This document shows positions 1 to 10,828 of a stretch of DNA of 64,000 nucleotides, piece by piece (the first letter of the stretch is position 1; each line of letters begins with the position of its first letter). Source of the DNA: Tetraselmis striata. Taxonomy: Eukaryota > Chlorophyta > Chlorodendrophyceae > Chlorodendrales > Chlorodendraceae. Under the pieces are notes generated by a model. It was not told the origin of the DNA, searched no databases, and was given only the letters and a program-made list of their open reading frames with translations. The stretch covers positions 1 through 64,000 of the forward strand of contig VCJN01000467.1 of the NCBI GenBank assembly GCA_006384855.1. The letters run 5' to 3'. The translations under genes were made by a program, and so were the position numbers.

Positions 1-1050
1 GAGGCACAGGTTGGCATGTCGCCCAACATCGTCATTTGTTTTTATGTAAGTCGATCTTGTCGACTTGCTTGGCTAGCTTGTTAGCTGCCACTTTGGCTTT
101 GAACTGTTCTTTGTCATGTTCAGACGCATGGCGGCATTCATAAATTGAGTGGCCTTTTTGCCGCATTTGGCGCACTCACCAGAGAAGCGACTCTTTTTTG
201 GTTGACGACTGGGGAAGCTGTTGGTTGATACTCCGTTGTTGCGTGACCACGGGTTTGTGGAGGTCGGCGTGTGACAACGACCTGAATACTCCTCGTAGCG
301 ACGCTTGTGTTTCTTGATGTTGGCCTGCCTCCTTTGGGCAATCTCGACAGCGACGCGGTGCTCCTCGTCGATAGCCGAAAGATGTCTGAAAAGTACTTCA
401 TGAGTCGAGACAACCTCGTTGTTGTGGTTAGCCATGTTTTGCACCTCGGCTCTCTCGCGCTTGGGAATCGCCTGCAAAATACGTTGCACTTGCAAGTACT
501 CAGGCACAACGAAAGGTTCATGCAGCAAAGCAAATGCAGCTTGTAGCTCGCGCTGCAAGTCGACGCAGCAAGTAGCCATCTTGGGGTCGCTCGGCTTGAT
601 GCAGATGTTACGCGCATAGTCTCCGACAGTTGTCTGAATGCCGTTGGGGAAAGCGGCCTTGAAGAAAGCTTGTTTCCAGTCTTGATAGTTGACAAAGTGA
701 GTCAAGACCTCGCAACCCATAACAATGTGAACTTGAAGCTCATGGCTGTTGAGTACAAGTTGGTGTGTGTGAGCCGCGATAGAATCGGTCTTGAACTGGC
801 GACCGAGCCATGCCTCCGTCTCAGGAACCCAAAGCTTGTTGCGGTCGGAAATCTCCTTGTCGACATTCTCCAGAAAGGCCTTGACTGCTGGGAAGTCATG
901 AACGTCGGCGAGCTTGTGAGAGATGTTCTGGGTTGGCGCCACAACGCGGGCTTCCTGCATCTTCTTCTCGACAATTTGACGCATAGACTGCTCGGCGGGT
1001 GGACCACCGGGAGGGTAACCGGCTTGACGGGCGCTCCGGTGCGATGCCAT
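1..1050 (-). pseudogene. Ty3/gypsy-type gag, 3' part cut by window edge
   Basis: Reads leftwards from an ATG at 1050 (MASHRSARQAGY). It is a retrotransposon capsid-type protein of about 325 residues. The family role is to form the particle that packages element RNA; this is inferred from layout and the zinc knuckle. Near the C-terminus (fwd 120-180) the frame reads C-A-K-C-G-K and then loses the motif. One frame back (-1) the sequence continues G-H-S-I-Y-E-C, completing a C-x2-C-x4-H-x4-C nucleic-acid-binding knuckle, and that frame stays open to base 1. The break lies in a five-A run, so it is either a lost A or a -1 slip site. Any pol part lies left of the window. Confidence 0.65.
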
Positions 1051-1546
1051 GGCGACACGCGACTCGGAAAAAGGTTGAAGGGTACAGATTCGTTACCAAG
1101 GGTCGATAGGACCTGCGAAATCGCGAATGTATCGTCGTGCGTGCGAGAGCAGGTCGCGGTGGGTCGGCAGGTGGAGATGGATCGTAACAGGAAGCCGAAA
1201 CCAGTGTAAGTACTCGTGGCAGTACTTAGTGAAACATGGCTCTTACTCGTAGCGTTTGGCGAATTGAGTTGGTTGCTGAATGTAATCTCTCACAACATGC
1301 TGGTGGCATTGGATATTTATCCTATAGCAGTCCGACTGGGCACCGCGGACAGGCAGCTAGTAGCGCTATCCTGATGATTTAGGAGTTGTAGCGTGTACTG
1401 TATTTATGTTACAAGGAATATTACTGGCGCCTGGTTGTGGCCGTACCAGTAAATAATACGCGTGCTGAAATATCTGCAGTACAACAGTCTGATTACTTGG
1501 CCATAAAACGTCGCAGGTGGTATTAGGGTAGTCGCTAGGCGCAACC
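1051..1546 (-). other. probable leader and LTR of the leftmost gypsy element
   Basis: No coding signal. On the minus strand just upstream of the gag there is a TGG-started stretch (complement of 1190-1203) right after a sequence ending in ...TTACA. That is the layout of an LTR end followed by a tRNA primer-binding site. The outer LTR boundary could not be fixed because no second LTR copy is in the window. The element seems to have landed in the protease/linker end of the next copy (1547-4870), whose reverse transcriptase is missing. Confidence 0.35.
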
Positions 1547-2240
1547 CTAACACAAACGCTGCAGTGTGTGGCCACTCAAGTGCAGCCGTCCGGCAGCTTG
1601 ACGCTGCCTCCGGAGCTCCCTCCAGTCCGGTATCTCGTCCTCATGTTCCCTCAATGGCATTACAGTGCCGTCCTCCAGCTCCTCATCGTCTGATGGGCGG
1701 TCCGGCTCTTGTAGATTGTCGGCGCTGGGGTCCTCCGCGCGCATGGCGTACCATGCGCCCGCGGCCAGTGGTTCGCTATCAAGCGCTGCCTCGACCTCCG
1801 GCTCCGTCTGTGTGATGATGGTGAGCTCCTCATTGACATCGTCATCATCGATGGAGTCCTCCATCATGCCCGGCAGCTCCTCATCGCCACCATGGTCGGC
1901 GTCCATTGGACTGGCGCGCAGGGTGAAGCATGACGCAATGGCGTTGGCAACATGGTCGGCCACGTCCTCCTCCCAACATGGCACTAAGTCCTCCTCGTCA
2001 TCAGAGTCGGCTACAAGCTCTGGTAGCTCAGCTTCGCTCGCCTCATCGTCCTGCTGTTGTGGCTGCACTGCAGCGTCGGCGCTCACGTTGTCCGGTTGCA
2101 GCTCGGTCCGGCTGTTGAAGGAGAATGAAGAGGTCGGGTTGGCTGCGGAATCGGGCTCCCCCCCCTCCTCCCCCCCCCCCCCCCCCCCCCCCAAACTCCT
2201 GGCGGCAGTCCGGGAGATGGGCCGTCCGATGCCAACACGA
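1547..2240 (-). pseudogene. acidic linker after the protease of a second gypsy element
   Basis: Minus-strand frame (1547-2362) rich in Asp/Glu (for example DSDDEEDLV and EDSIDDDDVNEE), following the retropepsin-like piece. The forward strand carries a long C-run near 2170-2191, read as a glycine run in this frame. A reverse transcriptase should follow but the frame stops at 1547, where the leader/LTR of the neighbouring element begins. This is a spacer rather than an enzyme, and I recognise no domain in it. Confidence 0.4.
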
Positions 2241-2297
2241 TAAGCGTGCGGCAGCCTGCGCGGGACTTGGAGCTTCGGCATGTTGTAATGCTTAGCA

Positions 2298-2700
2298 TCA
2301 CAGCGACGTGGCGGCTGAGATCCTGAGGATCTGGGCGGTATGAGGCAAAATGCCCCCCCCACATCGATGACCCATGCCTAGGTGTGCCATGACGGATGTG
2401 CACAAGATGACATCTGGAAGATGATCGCCTTCAAGAATGGCGAAAGATGGCCACTCAAACTTGCGCTCCCAATCAGTGTCCAGGGTGATCACGTAGGAAA
2501 TGCGCCCCACAAGGCGCTGCATCTCCCTCTTGCCGCCGATACCTTGCATGCACATGGATTTCAATGTGGCGTCCATCTCGCCCGGCTTCATGCGATCCAC
2601 GACGCGCCGGTGCACACCGCTGTAGTCGCTGTGTCTAACAAGGCCATCAAGATGCGCACGCCGCCAATGACGATGACGGTAAACTTGCAGTCCACGTAGA
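2298..2700 (-). pseudogene. degenerate retropepsin (aspartic protease) domain
   Basis: Two overlapping minus-strand frames together give a retropepsin layout: a beta-rich lead-in (FTVIVIGGVRILMALLDT), then in the shifted frame a block with GIGGKREMQ, and a C-terminal block DHLPDVILCTSVMAHLGMGH. The active-site D-T-G/D-S-G triplet is spoiled: the frame reads D-T-A just where the frameshift falls. In the family this protease cuts the Gag-Pol polyprotein; this copy should be inactive. Confidence 0.5.
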
Positions 2701-4870
2701 AAGCACTGTGGCGGTCATACTCCGGGTAGTCAGGGTATGCGCTGCGCTGCACCTCTCGCATCTGCTGAAGTTCCGAAGATGTCGCTGACAGCTGGCGCCG
2801 AGACTCCAGAGGCTTGACGCCATGTTGCACCACGTCCACTGGATGAATACTGGCTTGAGGCTCCACTGATGGCAAGGACAGCGGCGGGACACTGATGCGT
2901 GGGAGAGACAGACCATAGACGCTCTGCACGGCTGCGGCAAAGACGCGTGTCAAGTCTAGGTGTGAATAGTCAACCCAGGTGAGCTGCGCTGTCGCCTCGA
3001 AGCGATGGACGGCCTGCTGAAGCACCGTCTTCCATGCCACGGCCATGTGGTCACGAGTGTCAAGCCCTCCACGCAGTGCAGTGTCGCGTGCGTCCAACCA
3101 CCTTGCAACATGCTCGGGTGTCATGTCCAATACTACAGCAACAGGTAGACCAGGCAACTTGGCGTGCTGTAGCGCCGTGCGTAGGTGCTGCAGGAGCTGC
3201 TGATTGCGGATGTCCAACATGTCCGAGGTGATCGATCCTCCTCCACGGCGACCCTCGTAGGACGCAGGAGCCTCCTGCTCGACTGCCGGCTCAAAGCCTT
3301 GGGGCCGCCGCTTGGTGAGTTGCTCGCGTTGGGCGTCCCATCCGGGTTGGCGCATGCGAAGTTCAGGGTTCCGCGCCGATTCCGGGGGGCAGCACTGCCG
3401 GGCATACACGCGGTCTTGGTACATTTGACTCCGGCGTCCGGTCAGCCCCCACAGGTTGCACACGACCCGGAGCTCCAAAGAAGACTTCACGCAACTCACG
3501 CATGGGCAGCTCCACGCACGACGCTCCATGTAGCAAAGTGCCGTGCGTGATCGTCGGTGTTAACGCAATCCAGATAGGGGTCCGGCACCTCGACGGCCAA
3601 GCGCATGGCACCCGTAGCACCATGGGCAGCTTGAGACTTCTCGAGGATGCGAGCGAACATGGCCTCTAGGTCAGCCATTGTTGATGACGTCGCTGCTCCG
3701 TCGGCACGGGCGTCGTGTTGCCCGGTGAGCATGTGTCCGACTTTCCTCGCCAAGTCCATCTCGAGCTTGGAGATTCCGCTCTCCACGTCCATAGTCCATC
3801 TGCGTTGCTGTCCATAGTCAAGGCGACGCTCTCGCTCCCGCTGGTTGCGCTTCGGTCGTGCGATGAGCGTAGGGTCAGTGATTGGCTTGTCGCACACAGT
3901 GAAGTTGTGAGCGCTGTCGCACCCAGCGTTCCAGCACGGTCCTCGTCCGCCTCCGGGTGCGCCTCCATCGCCGCGTCCACCGCCATGACCACCACGGACA
4001 CCTCGGCCTGCGCCTCGGCCGCCTCCACGGCCGCCACGGCCTGCAGCGGCGTCGTTGACGTACATGGTCGAGCCGAACTTGTTGGCACACTCTCGGTAGT
4101 TGGCGCCGTGAAAGATGTGACGTCCACGCGCCTTCGTGCAAGCCTCGCACAACGGGCGGATCTGATGGGTGTCCTTCACGACGACAAGTTGTGCTCGCAC
4201 ACGACATCCGTTGACCATGGTCCATGTGAGGACCGGTTCTTGAGTGCTGGTGCTGTGCTGCCGTAGTCCCCCACCAGCTGCCGGCACCGATGCTCCAGTC
4301 AGTTCTGCGAAGTGGTGGGCAGCCGTCAAGGCCTCCGCCATTCGAACCTCATCCTTCCTCACGATGTCCTCATAGAGCTCCACCTCCGCAGCTATCTCGT
4401 CCAAGCGGTCCTCATGAGGCTGACGTAGAACAGCGACGTCCTTTTGCGGATGGAAGTCAGCATCGAGGGACTGCTTGAGCCCCGGAATAGAGCGCCACAC
4501 AGAGGTCATGACGTCGCCAGGTGAGGTCTGGTAGATGTGCATTGAGCTCGCCAAGAGTCATCGCCAAGCTGGCATGGGTCTCACGGAAGCCCTCACGGGT
4601 GTAGGCGTCGTACCTAGTGCGCATCTTCGGCGCCTCGTTGAACTTGGTATCAAAGAGCTCCACGTAGCGTCGATAACGAAACTCGTGAAAGGCGTCCGCA
4701 TCCTCGCGCGATGACACACACTCTAATGCGTCCGGGTGCACGGTCGAAGCGGAGAGTTTGTTGTTGATAGCGTTGAGTGTCATTCTGCCATTGATCGATG
4801 ACGGGCATGGTGACGGCGTTGATCTCGACGTACTCTTGAAGAAGTCCGCCGGGCTGAGCATATCCCTCAC
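2588..4870 (-). pseudogene. gag of a second Ty3/gypsy element, several frameshifts
   Basis: Coding signal runs leftwards through at least three frames (4870-4457, 4554-3496, 3529-2588). The middle part has an RGG-rich stretch (residues about 170-205 of the 352-residue piece) and a knuckle-like C-x4-C-x3-H-x4-C (PCWNAGCDSAHNFTVCDKP). A second Cys-rich segment precedes it. The family differs from the 73-1050 gag, which has a plain CCHC knuckle and no RGG run. The many shifts say it is dead. The upstream boundary at about 4863-4880 abuts an integrase fragment, which is out of order for an intact element. Confidence 0.55.
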
Positions 4871-5315
4871 ATATCAGCTCACTGTGTGATGAGGTTGATG
4901 ATTGCAATGTCGTTGTCCATGTCGACCGGCTCCTCCAGCAGCGCGCGAACCTGGTCCGGCGCCACATGATCACGGCCAAACAAAAGAAAGTACGGGCTGT
5001 AGCCGGTCGTTGCTTGCTTGCTGACGCGATAGCCAAACGATGACTGGCATCCACGAGTGCCAAGAGGCAGTGCCGAGGGTTGGCACAACTTTCCGAAGTG
5101 CCACCTTCAAGACTTGAACGATGCGCTCGGTCATGCCATTGGCTTGGGGATGCCCCGGCGGAATGTCCACGGGCTGAATGCCATGGCGCTACAACTGCTC
5201 GCGGAACGCGACTTGATATTCAGTGCTGTGACGACCTCTACGGGTGCTCCATAACGGGCCAACACGCGCTCGTGGAACGCCTTGGCAGTCGAAGACGCCT
5301 CGAGGTTCTTAGGCA
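4863..5315 (-). pseudogene. gypsy integrase core fragment, left arm of inverted pair
   Basis: Minus-strand translation contains the end of the integrase catalytic core (PPGHPQANGMTERIVQVLK), where the Glu of the D-D-E triad lies in the TER segment. It lies upstream of a gag in reading direction, so it is a displaced fragment. It has an in-frame TAG before the R-H-G-I-Q block and an in-frame TGA after NLITQ. Both stops are shared with the mirror copy at 5460-5905, so both derive from one already defective copy. Confidence 0.7.
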
Positions 5316-5459
5316 GGTGGTCCTATGTACGCGTCCCGGCCCCTAAGTCTTTGTCTAAGAGTATGTTAGGCGATCGTTTCGAAAGCCAAAGAGTGGTAAG
5401 TTGTTCCTAAGTGGTCTTAGTCCTGAACGCCCACATCCCAATACCCCCAGTTAGACGTT

Positions 5460-6393
5460 GACCTCGAGGCGTCTACGACTGCCAAGGCGTTCCATGAGCG
5501 CGTGTTGGCCCGTTATGGAGCACCGGTTGTGGTCGTCACAGACAATTGCATTGAGTATCAAGGCGCGTTCCGCGAGCAGTTGTAGCGGCATGGCATTCAG
5601 CCCGTGGACATTCCGCCGGGGCATCCCCAAGCCAATGGCATGACCGAGCGCATCGTTCAAGTCTTGAAGGTGGCACTTCGGAAAGTTGTGCCAACCCTCG
5701 GCACTGCCTCTTGGCACTCGTGGATGCCAGTCATCGTTTGGCTATCGCGTCAGCAAGCAAGCAACGACCGGCTACAGCCCGTACTTTCTTTTGTTTGGCC
5801 GTGATCATGTGGCGCCGGACCAGGTTCGCGCGCTGCTGGAGGAGCCGGTCGACATGGACAACGACATTGCAATCATCAACCTCATTACACAGTGAGCCGA
5901 TATTCTGAGGGCTGCCATGCCTAAGGCATTCGAGAGGGCGCTGCAAGCTCAACAACGGGATGTGGTGCGCTACCACAAGGTCCGGCGTGGCGATGTGCAA
6001 CCTCGGCGCCACCGCTTCGAGACCGGCAGCTATGTCTATGTGGCGCAGCCCCCGCTCAACACCATGGACGTCCGTACCGCCTGCACCATCCTGCGTGTTG
6101 TGGAGATCTTGGAGTCCGGATGGCTGCGTTTATTGTCCGGATCCGATGGCAACGAGATTCATCAGGTGCACATGGACAACTGCGCGCCGTGCCACTTGTC
6201 CAACCTTGTGCCGGCACGGTACGGCCGCGCGGCATGCCAGCATGCAAAGGTTGTGGCAGCGACAACATTGCAGCCCCACGACTCATTTGCGACAAGTGCC
6301 AAGCCATGTGGCATGTGGCGTGCGCCAAGGCAGAGTTACATCCTGACGAGGAGTGGCTATGCCCGGACTTCGCGCCGCCGCTACGCCGCTGAC
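5460..6393 (+). pseudogene. gypsy integrase C-terminal half with PHD finger
   Basis: Mirror copy of 4863-5315, continuing further. After the core (HPQANGMTERI) the frame meets a TGA at about 5893 and goes on through an integrase C-terminal region (5917 onward, with RRGDVQPRRHRFETGSYVYV). Near 6216-6240 the signal shifts frame into a PHD-type zinc finger: C-x2-C, C-x2-C, x4, H-x2-C, then WLCPDF, where the last expected Cys is Phe. Ends with a stop at about 6393. PHD fingers bind histone tails; at an integrase tail one may guide insertion, as chromodomains do in chromoviruses. That role is inference. Confidence 0.65.
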
Positions 6394-7086
6394 GCCGCAG
6401 CATGATATGCTGCCTCCAGACAAGCCATCTTCAAATCATCAGCCAACATCATCTTTTCTTCATGTCGTCGGCCGCGCACTTCCGTCTTGGACTCAACACC
6501 CGTGGCGTTGAGTGGGGGGAGTATGCATCAGTGCGGCGCCGACAGTTTACCATCACCATCCCATTTCTCGTTTTCCTACGACAAAACCAATAATAACATA
6601 TTATGATACGAATTCAAATCGTTTTGCCCCGGCCGTACATATATTGCAAATTATCTCGTCAATACTAGCTAATCTACTGATAGGGGCTATTCAATACTAT
6701 CCTCCACACATCTGGACCATATTCGGCTAAGCCACGTAGGACACCCTAATCGGCGGCAGGGAACAATATCTCTACGGATTCCGACCATTCAGAGGTAGTC
6801 AGTCCTGATACATCGCCTTCTGCAGCCCAGGTATTGTAAACATATTCAGAGGTACTGTAGTAAGTCCTTTAGCCGGGCCCCAGACTTAGAACTCGTATTT
6901 TTAAGGGGACTTCAGGTAAGGGGTAGTGGGATACTCAGGCCATTTCCGGGAGGTATTCAGGCTGATCTGAATTCAGCTGAAGTTGGTACTTCAGGCTGAA
7001 GTACCCTGAACTGCAGGCCCTTCAGGGCAGCCCTGGTAGATAATGATTACATGTGCTGGCGGTAGATAATGGTAGTGAAGATTACT
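6394..7086. other. 3' end of the integrase/PHD element and unassigned sequence
   Basis: No gene. A purine tract (GAGTGGGGGGAG, about 6508-6520) followed by TATGCATCAG resembles a polypurine tract next to an LTR start, so a 3' LTR may begin near 6523. Its other end could not be located. AT content is higher than in the coding parts. 6940-7030 holds short degenerate repeats of CTTCAGG/CTGAAG type. Confidence 0.3.
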
Positions 7087-7126
7087 TCGAGTACTGGTGT
7101 GGGTTACAAGGCCAGCAGTAACAAAT
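7087..7126 (+). repeat. dispersed repeat split by the LTR element (left piece)
   Basis: The stretch CTGGTGTGGGTTACAAGG.. ending in GTAACAAAT matches units at 17341-17700. It resumes at 16232 directly after the LTR element and again at 17290 after the TIR element. So one repeat copy was hit by two later insertions. Confidence 0.6.
7122..7126. repeat. target-site duplication CAAAT, left
   Basis: Matches 16232-16236 exactly; five bases is the usual size for Ty3/gypsy integrases. Confidence 0.9.
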
Positions 7127-7385
7127 TGTAAGGGGATGATAATACCCTGAGTAAAACCTAGCAATCTTGATGTACTGGTGACCTAGGTACATAGAATATT
7201 CTGGATACTGCTAATGCGGCTACTGATGACATCAGCTGCCGCTCGGTATTTTCATATATAGTCACCTCCGCAGCACACCACCTGTAATTCAGTTCTCACA
7301 ATCTCTCAACCAACCAGACTTCTTACGACTCCGAACACCAGTTCTTTCGTAGCGAGACCCTATTCTCAACAGGCGTCCCGTCACA
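7127..7385 (+). repeat. 5' LTR
   Basis: 259 bp, TG...CA ends. Holds a TATA-like CATATATAG at about 7252-7260, a plausible promoter core, so U3 would end and R begin roughly 25-35 bp downstream. Reappears at 15973-16231, and bases 7218-7382 reappear inside pol at 14260-14424. Confidence 0.93.
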
Positions 7386-7387
7386 TT

Positions 7388-7405
7388 TGGTGCTTCTACC
7401 CTCAA
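7388..7405 (+). promoter_or_regulatory. tRNA primer-binding site
   Basis: TGGTGCTTCTACCCTCAA starts two bases after the 5' LTR. TGG pairs with the CCA end of a tRNA. The tRNA species was not identified. Confidence 0.65.
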
Positions 7406-7879
7406 CGTTCGCTGTACTCGCAGTTCTTTCTTTTCGCGCGCCGCCTTTATACGGGTGGAGCTTGCGATTACGGCCCGACTGGCCAAGAACCCTGTAGTTT
7501 TTCTTGACACAGCACATATCGAATCGGTTTGCCACTGTGGCTTCATAACGCTGCATTTTTGGCACCACTCCGCACATTTGTTAGCTTCATAAGGCTGTGC
7601 ACCATCATACCTATCAGTTCTGCGCACTCGGGCTGTTGTTCAGACCCCGTAGTTCGCACATTACCGCCCGATTAGGTCTCTTACGACCTTGGCGAGTTGA
7701 GTCGGCAGTTCCGACATAACTCGGCGACACTTCTCGACCGCAGTACTTCGTCGACTTGTTTTCACCGCCACGTACAGGTAAGACACTACCTTCCCATTTC
7801 ACATTTGCCTTCCCTGTCGACTCGTGACCGAGCGTCGCTCTTAGAATGGCGTCGCCGGCCCTCCGTTCGTCTAATTCTG

Positions 7880-7914
<35 letters not shown>

Positions 7915-8389
7915 GAGAGAATATACCTGGTCGAACCCTGTCCAACACTGCGACTAACATATCGCAGTAGTCTATGCCTGAGTTTATTACTCTGTTGGTA
8001 GTCCGAGAGGTATCTCTGGACGATCTTTACTCGCCGTTTACGAACGACCCTGAGATTGTCGTCGTTCAACTTGAGTTTATAGACGGCGTTATTTATTACT
8101 GGCTCCCGTACTATCGACAGTTGCCAGACGAAAATATTCTCGAAAATTTTATTCACAAGTTATGTTGGGACTCTTAAAATATTTATATTTTTGAGGAGCA
8201 GTTCATACACATGTTCTCCTCACAGTTTGTGTCATCACAAAGACCCAAGGATGGTTTCCTCTTTGTTGGGTCTTTTGAGATGCATGTTGCTCTCAAAATA
8301 GCAACTTTCATTGCTTGTTGCTCCTGTTGAGCCAAACATTAATTCTGCCGATGCGTGATACCTGTTTACAGGACGTTGTTCGTCTTACC

Positions 8390-10828
8390 ATGGCTAAGCA
8401 CGGCCCCTCAAAAAATAAAAAGAGTAAGGCTCGTGCTGCTGAAGCAGCGCGCCAGGCCCTCACAAGGCCTTCCACTCGTATTCTCTCAGACTCGCCGTCG
8501 TCTGATAAGCGGCGCGAACCTTCACCAACGCGGCGCAGACGCCCTTTACCTCTCTCTCAGCCATCACAACCGGATGTTCCGGATGCCCATTTGGCAGAGG
8601 AGGATCAGCTACCTTCTAATGATGTTGGCTATGCAGTGGAGGGTTTACTTGATAATGAGGATTCACAACCCTCGCAGACCAATCCTCGTTTCCGTCGAGA
8701 GGAGAAGTCGGATGCTGAGTCGAATCCCTCCACAAGTGAGGTAACTGAATCCTATGATCTAGATGCCGAGCATGATACTGCTCGTGGCGAACATCAATCT
8801 GCTCGTGTCGAGCATGTTGATCGCGCTCCTGTTGAGCGCCGTTCTGCTCCTGTTGAGCATCCATCTACGCGACCACCTGCTCGTGTTGAGCGTGGAAAAG
8901 GTAGTAGGCCAGCTCTTGCTGCCTACTCGCGCGTTGATAAGTCCTTGCAGTTGGGCTTGACAATAGACGACTGCACTGATGGATTCTTGGCGCTTCCTGG
9001 ATACTTTGTGGTTACTCCGTTCTCTCATCCTCACTTGTTTGAGGCTCTGCATCTTGTTGATGGCGAGAGATCATGGGGGTCTGTTCTCCAAGTTGGGCAT
9101 AATGCCTTAACGGAGTACAACACTTTTGTTCGCAACGATCTTCGGTTGCGTTCGGATTCACACATGACATATCATGCAGCGCCATTTGATGCCAGGGGTC
9201 GGGATGCGGCTCTTGAGCATGTTATCGCTGCTATTTGCCCACTTGACATGAGATTGGGTGACATTCCCTTCACAGGAGCATTTTATGAGCAACTACCGCT
9301 TTTCCTGTTGATGCGGTTCGCTAATATTGTGCTTGATGACAAATGGGACCCTTCTTCATACTATTCTGACACTATTATCAAAAGGCTTATACTCTTTGAT
9401 AAAGAATGGCAGTCCCGTCATCATCATGATAAGCCACAAGCTCCTCCAGTTCGGGGTGTGTTTCCGGGTGACTTTGATGTTCAAGCCATCCGTGACCTTT
9501 TGGCCAGGAGGGCGCAGTTCACCCATCCTTTCAACAAGACCTTGCAGTCCGGGTTGGATGCAGGTGTCCCAGAGGTTCTTAAACCTTGGCTACCAGTCGC
9601 TTCTTCTGCTCCTGTTGATACCATGTTGGTAGAGCCTTCCAGCTCTGTTCAACGGGGTAAGCGGCCTGTGCCAATGGACACCGATGAGGAGCAATTCCCT
9701 CCTCAAAAGAGGGCTTCTCCGGTGCGTCCTTCTCTCTCAATAAAAATACCCCTACTTACTGGCAAGGATCTGTTGCATTCTGATCCAACTAAACCACTCC
9801 AACTTACGCATATCATGCACTTCCTGGATGTGGTCAAGTCCTCTATAAAGGGCTTTGAGTATGATCAGATGGCTGAAACATATATTACTAACTCTATAAA
9901 TAAACAATCTAAATATTATATTCGGGTTCAAGATATGTTTGCTCGGTTTGGTTCCAACAAGCCTACTGCGTTCAGTAACTTTGGTGATATGTCTAAACAT
10001 CTCATCACATGCTTGTTGCATGAGAGAACCTTTTGTTCTCTCAATGACGTACCTCAGACCATGGACTATGCCCTAAATGAGCTTCAGCTCAAGTTCTGCC
10101 CGGATTTATTTACATACTATCGTTGGCTCCAGTTGTTGTGGGGGTTCAGTAACAGACAAAGCACTGTTAATGCTTTTCTGGACCACCTCAAACTTAAATT
10201 GAGCAAAGATCAGCCCCTTTATCTCAAGTTTCACGAGGCTCTGAAAATGGCCATGGGTCCCCTGAACACACCGTTGACATTTGACAACCTGTCCGGTGTT
10301 ATGGAGGACCTGAATCGTTATTATATTCTCACACAGGGATCTCGGTCTCTCGCCGGGCCTTCCCGCCAGCACTCCTTCACAAAGGGGCGACCGGATACAA
10401 ACCCGGGCCGAGGCCAACGCAGTAGTTCTGCCGGCCGAGGCAAGGGCAGTTACAATCCAACTCTTCCCAAGAGACTGGATGGCCCCCGGAAGCCTAAGGG
10501 TGGCAAAGGGGATGGCAAACCTCTCCTTCAACCTGTTGCTGCCAAGGATAAACCTTGGGCCACCCCTTGGGGACTGCTTGTTTGTTCATATTGCAAAGGC
10601 TTGGGTCACAACCATCAAGCCTGCAAACTCAAGCAAGATCCCCGTGCCAAGGACAAGTTCTTGTCCGAGTTTAATAAACAACGTCGTGAGTGGTGTGACA
10701 AAAACCCTGACGATGATTGGGACGTGAAAGCGGCCCAAACTTGGAATAGAATTATGACCAGTACTAGAGTCCCAATAGCTTACCGACCTTTCGAGAATAG
10801 GGAGAAGAAAATCTCCAAGAAGCATTAA
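8390..10828 (+). CDS. gag: gag polyprotein of the LTR element
   Basis: Continuous frame of 812 codons. The ATG at 8390 is chosen because it has a good context (TTACCATGGCT); the frame opens earlier only with non-ATG codons. The N-terminus is Lys/Arg-rich (MAKHGPSKNKKSK), followed by an acidic/Ser region and a run of Arg-Val-Glu-His-like repeats around residues 125-165. The middle is predicted capsid. Near residues 730-745 there is a CCHC knuckle (CSYCKGLGHNHQAC) for RNA binding. A long A-run (7885-7910) lies in the leader upstream. It is the only undamaged reading frame in the element. At 812 residues it is longer than typical gypsy gags. Confidence 0.85.
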   Translation: MAKHGPSKNKKSKARAAEAARQALTRPSTRILSDSPSSDKRREPSPTRRRRPLPLSQPSQPDVPDAHLAEEDQLPSNDVGYAVEGLLDNEDSQPSQTNPRFRREEKSDAESNPSTSEVTESYDLDAEHDTARGEHQSARVEHVDRAPVERRSAPVEHPSTRPPARVERGKGSRPALAAYSRVDKSLQLGLTIDDCTDGFLALPGYFVVTPFSHPHLFEALHLVDGERSWGSVLQVGHNALTEYNTFVRNDLRLRSDSHMTYHAAPFDARGRDAALEHVIAAICPLDMRLGDIPFTGAFYEQLPLFLLMRFANIVLDDKWDPSSYYSDTIIKRLILFDKEWQSRHHHDKPQAPPVRGVFPGDFDVQAIRDLLARRAQFTHPFNKTLQSGLDAGVPEVLKPWLPVASSAPVDTMLVEPSSSVQRGKRPVPMDTDEEQFPPQKRASPVRPSLSIKIPLLTGKDLLHSDPTKPLQLTHIMHFLDVVKSSIKGFEYDQMAETYITNSINKQSKYYIRVQDMFARFGSNKPTAFSNFGDMSKHLITCLLHERTFCSLNDVPQTMDYALNELQLKFCPDLFTYYRWLQLLWGFSNRQSTVNAFLDHLKLKLSKDQPLYLKFHEALKMAMGPLNTPLTFDNLSGVMEDLNRYYILTQGSRSLAGPSRQHSFTKGRPDTNPGRGQRSSSAGRGKGSYNPTLPKRLDGPRKPKGGKGDGKPLLQPVAAKDKPWATPWGLLVCSYCKGLGHNHQACKLKQDPRAKDKFLSEFNKQRREWCDKNPDDDWDVKAAQTWNRIMTSTRVPIAYRPFENREKKISKKH

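Noticed and set aside
2083..2403. Open frame with long glycine run opposite the C tract
   Set aside because: Shadow frame created by the poly(C) run; no domain.
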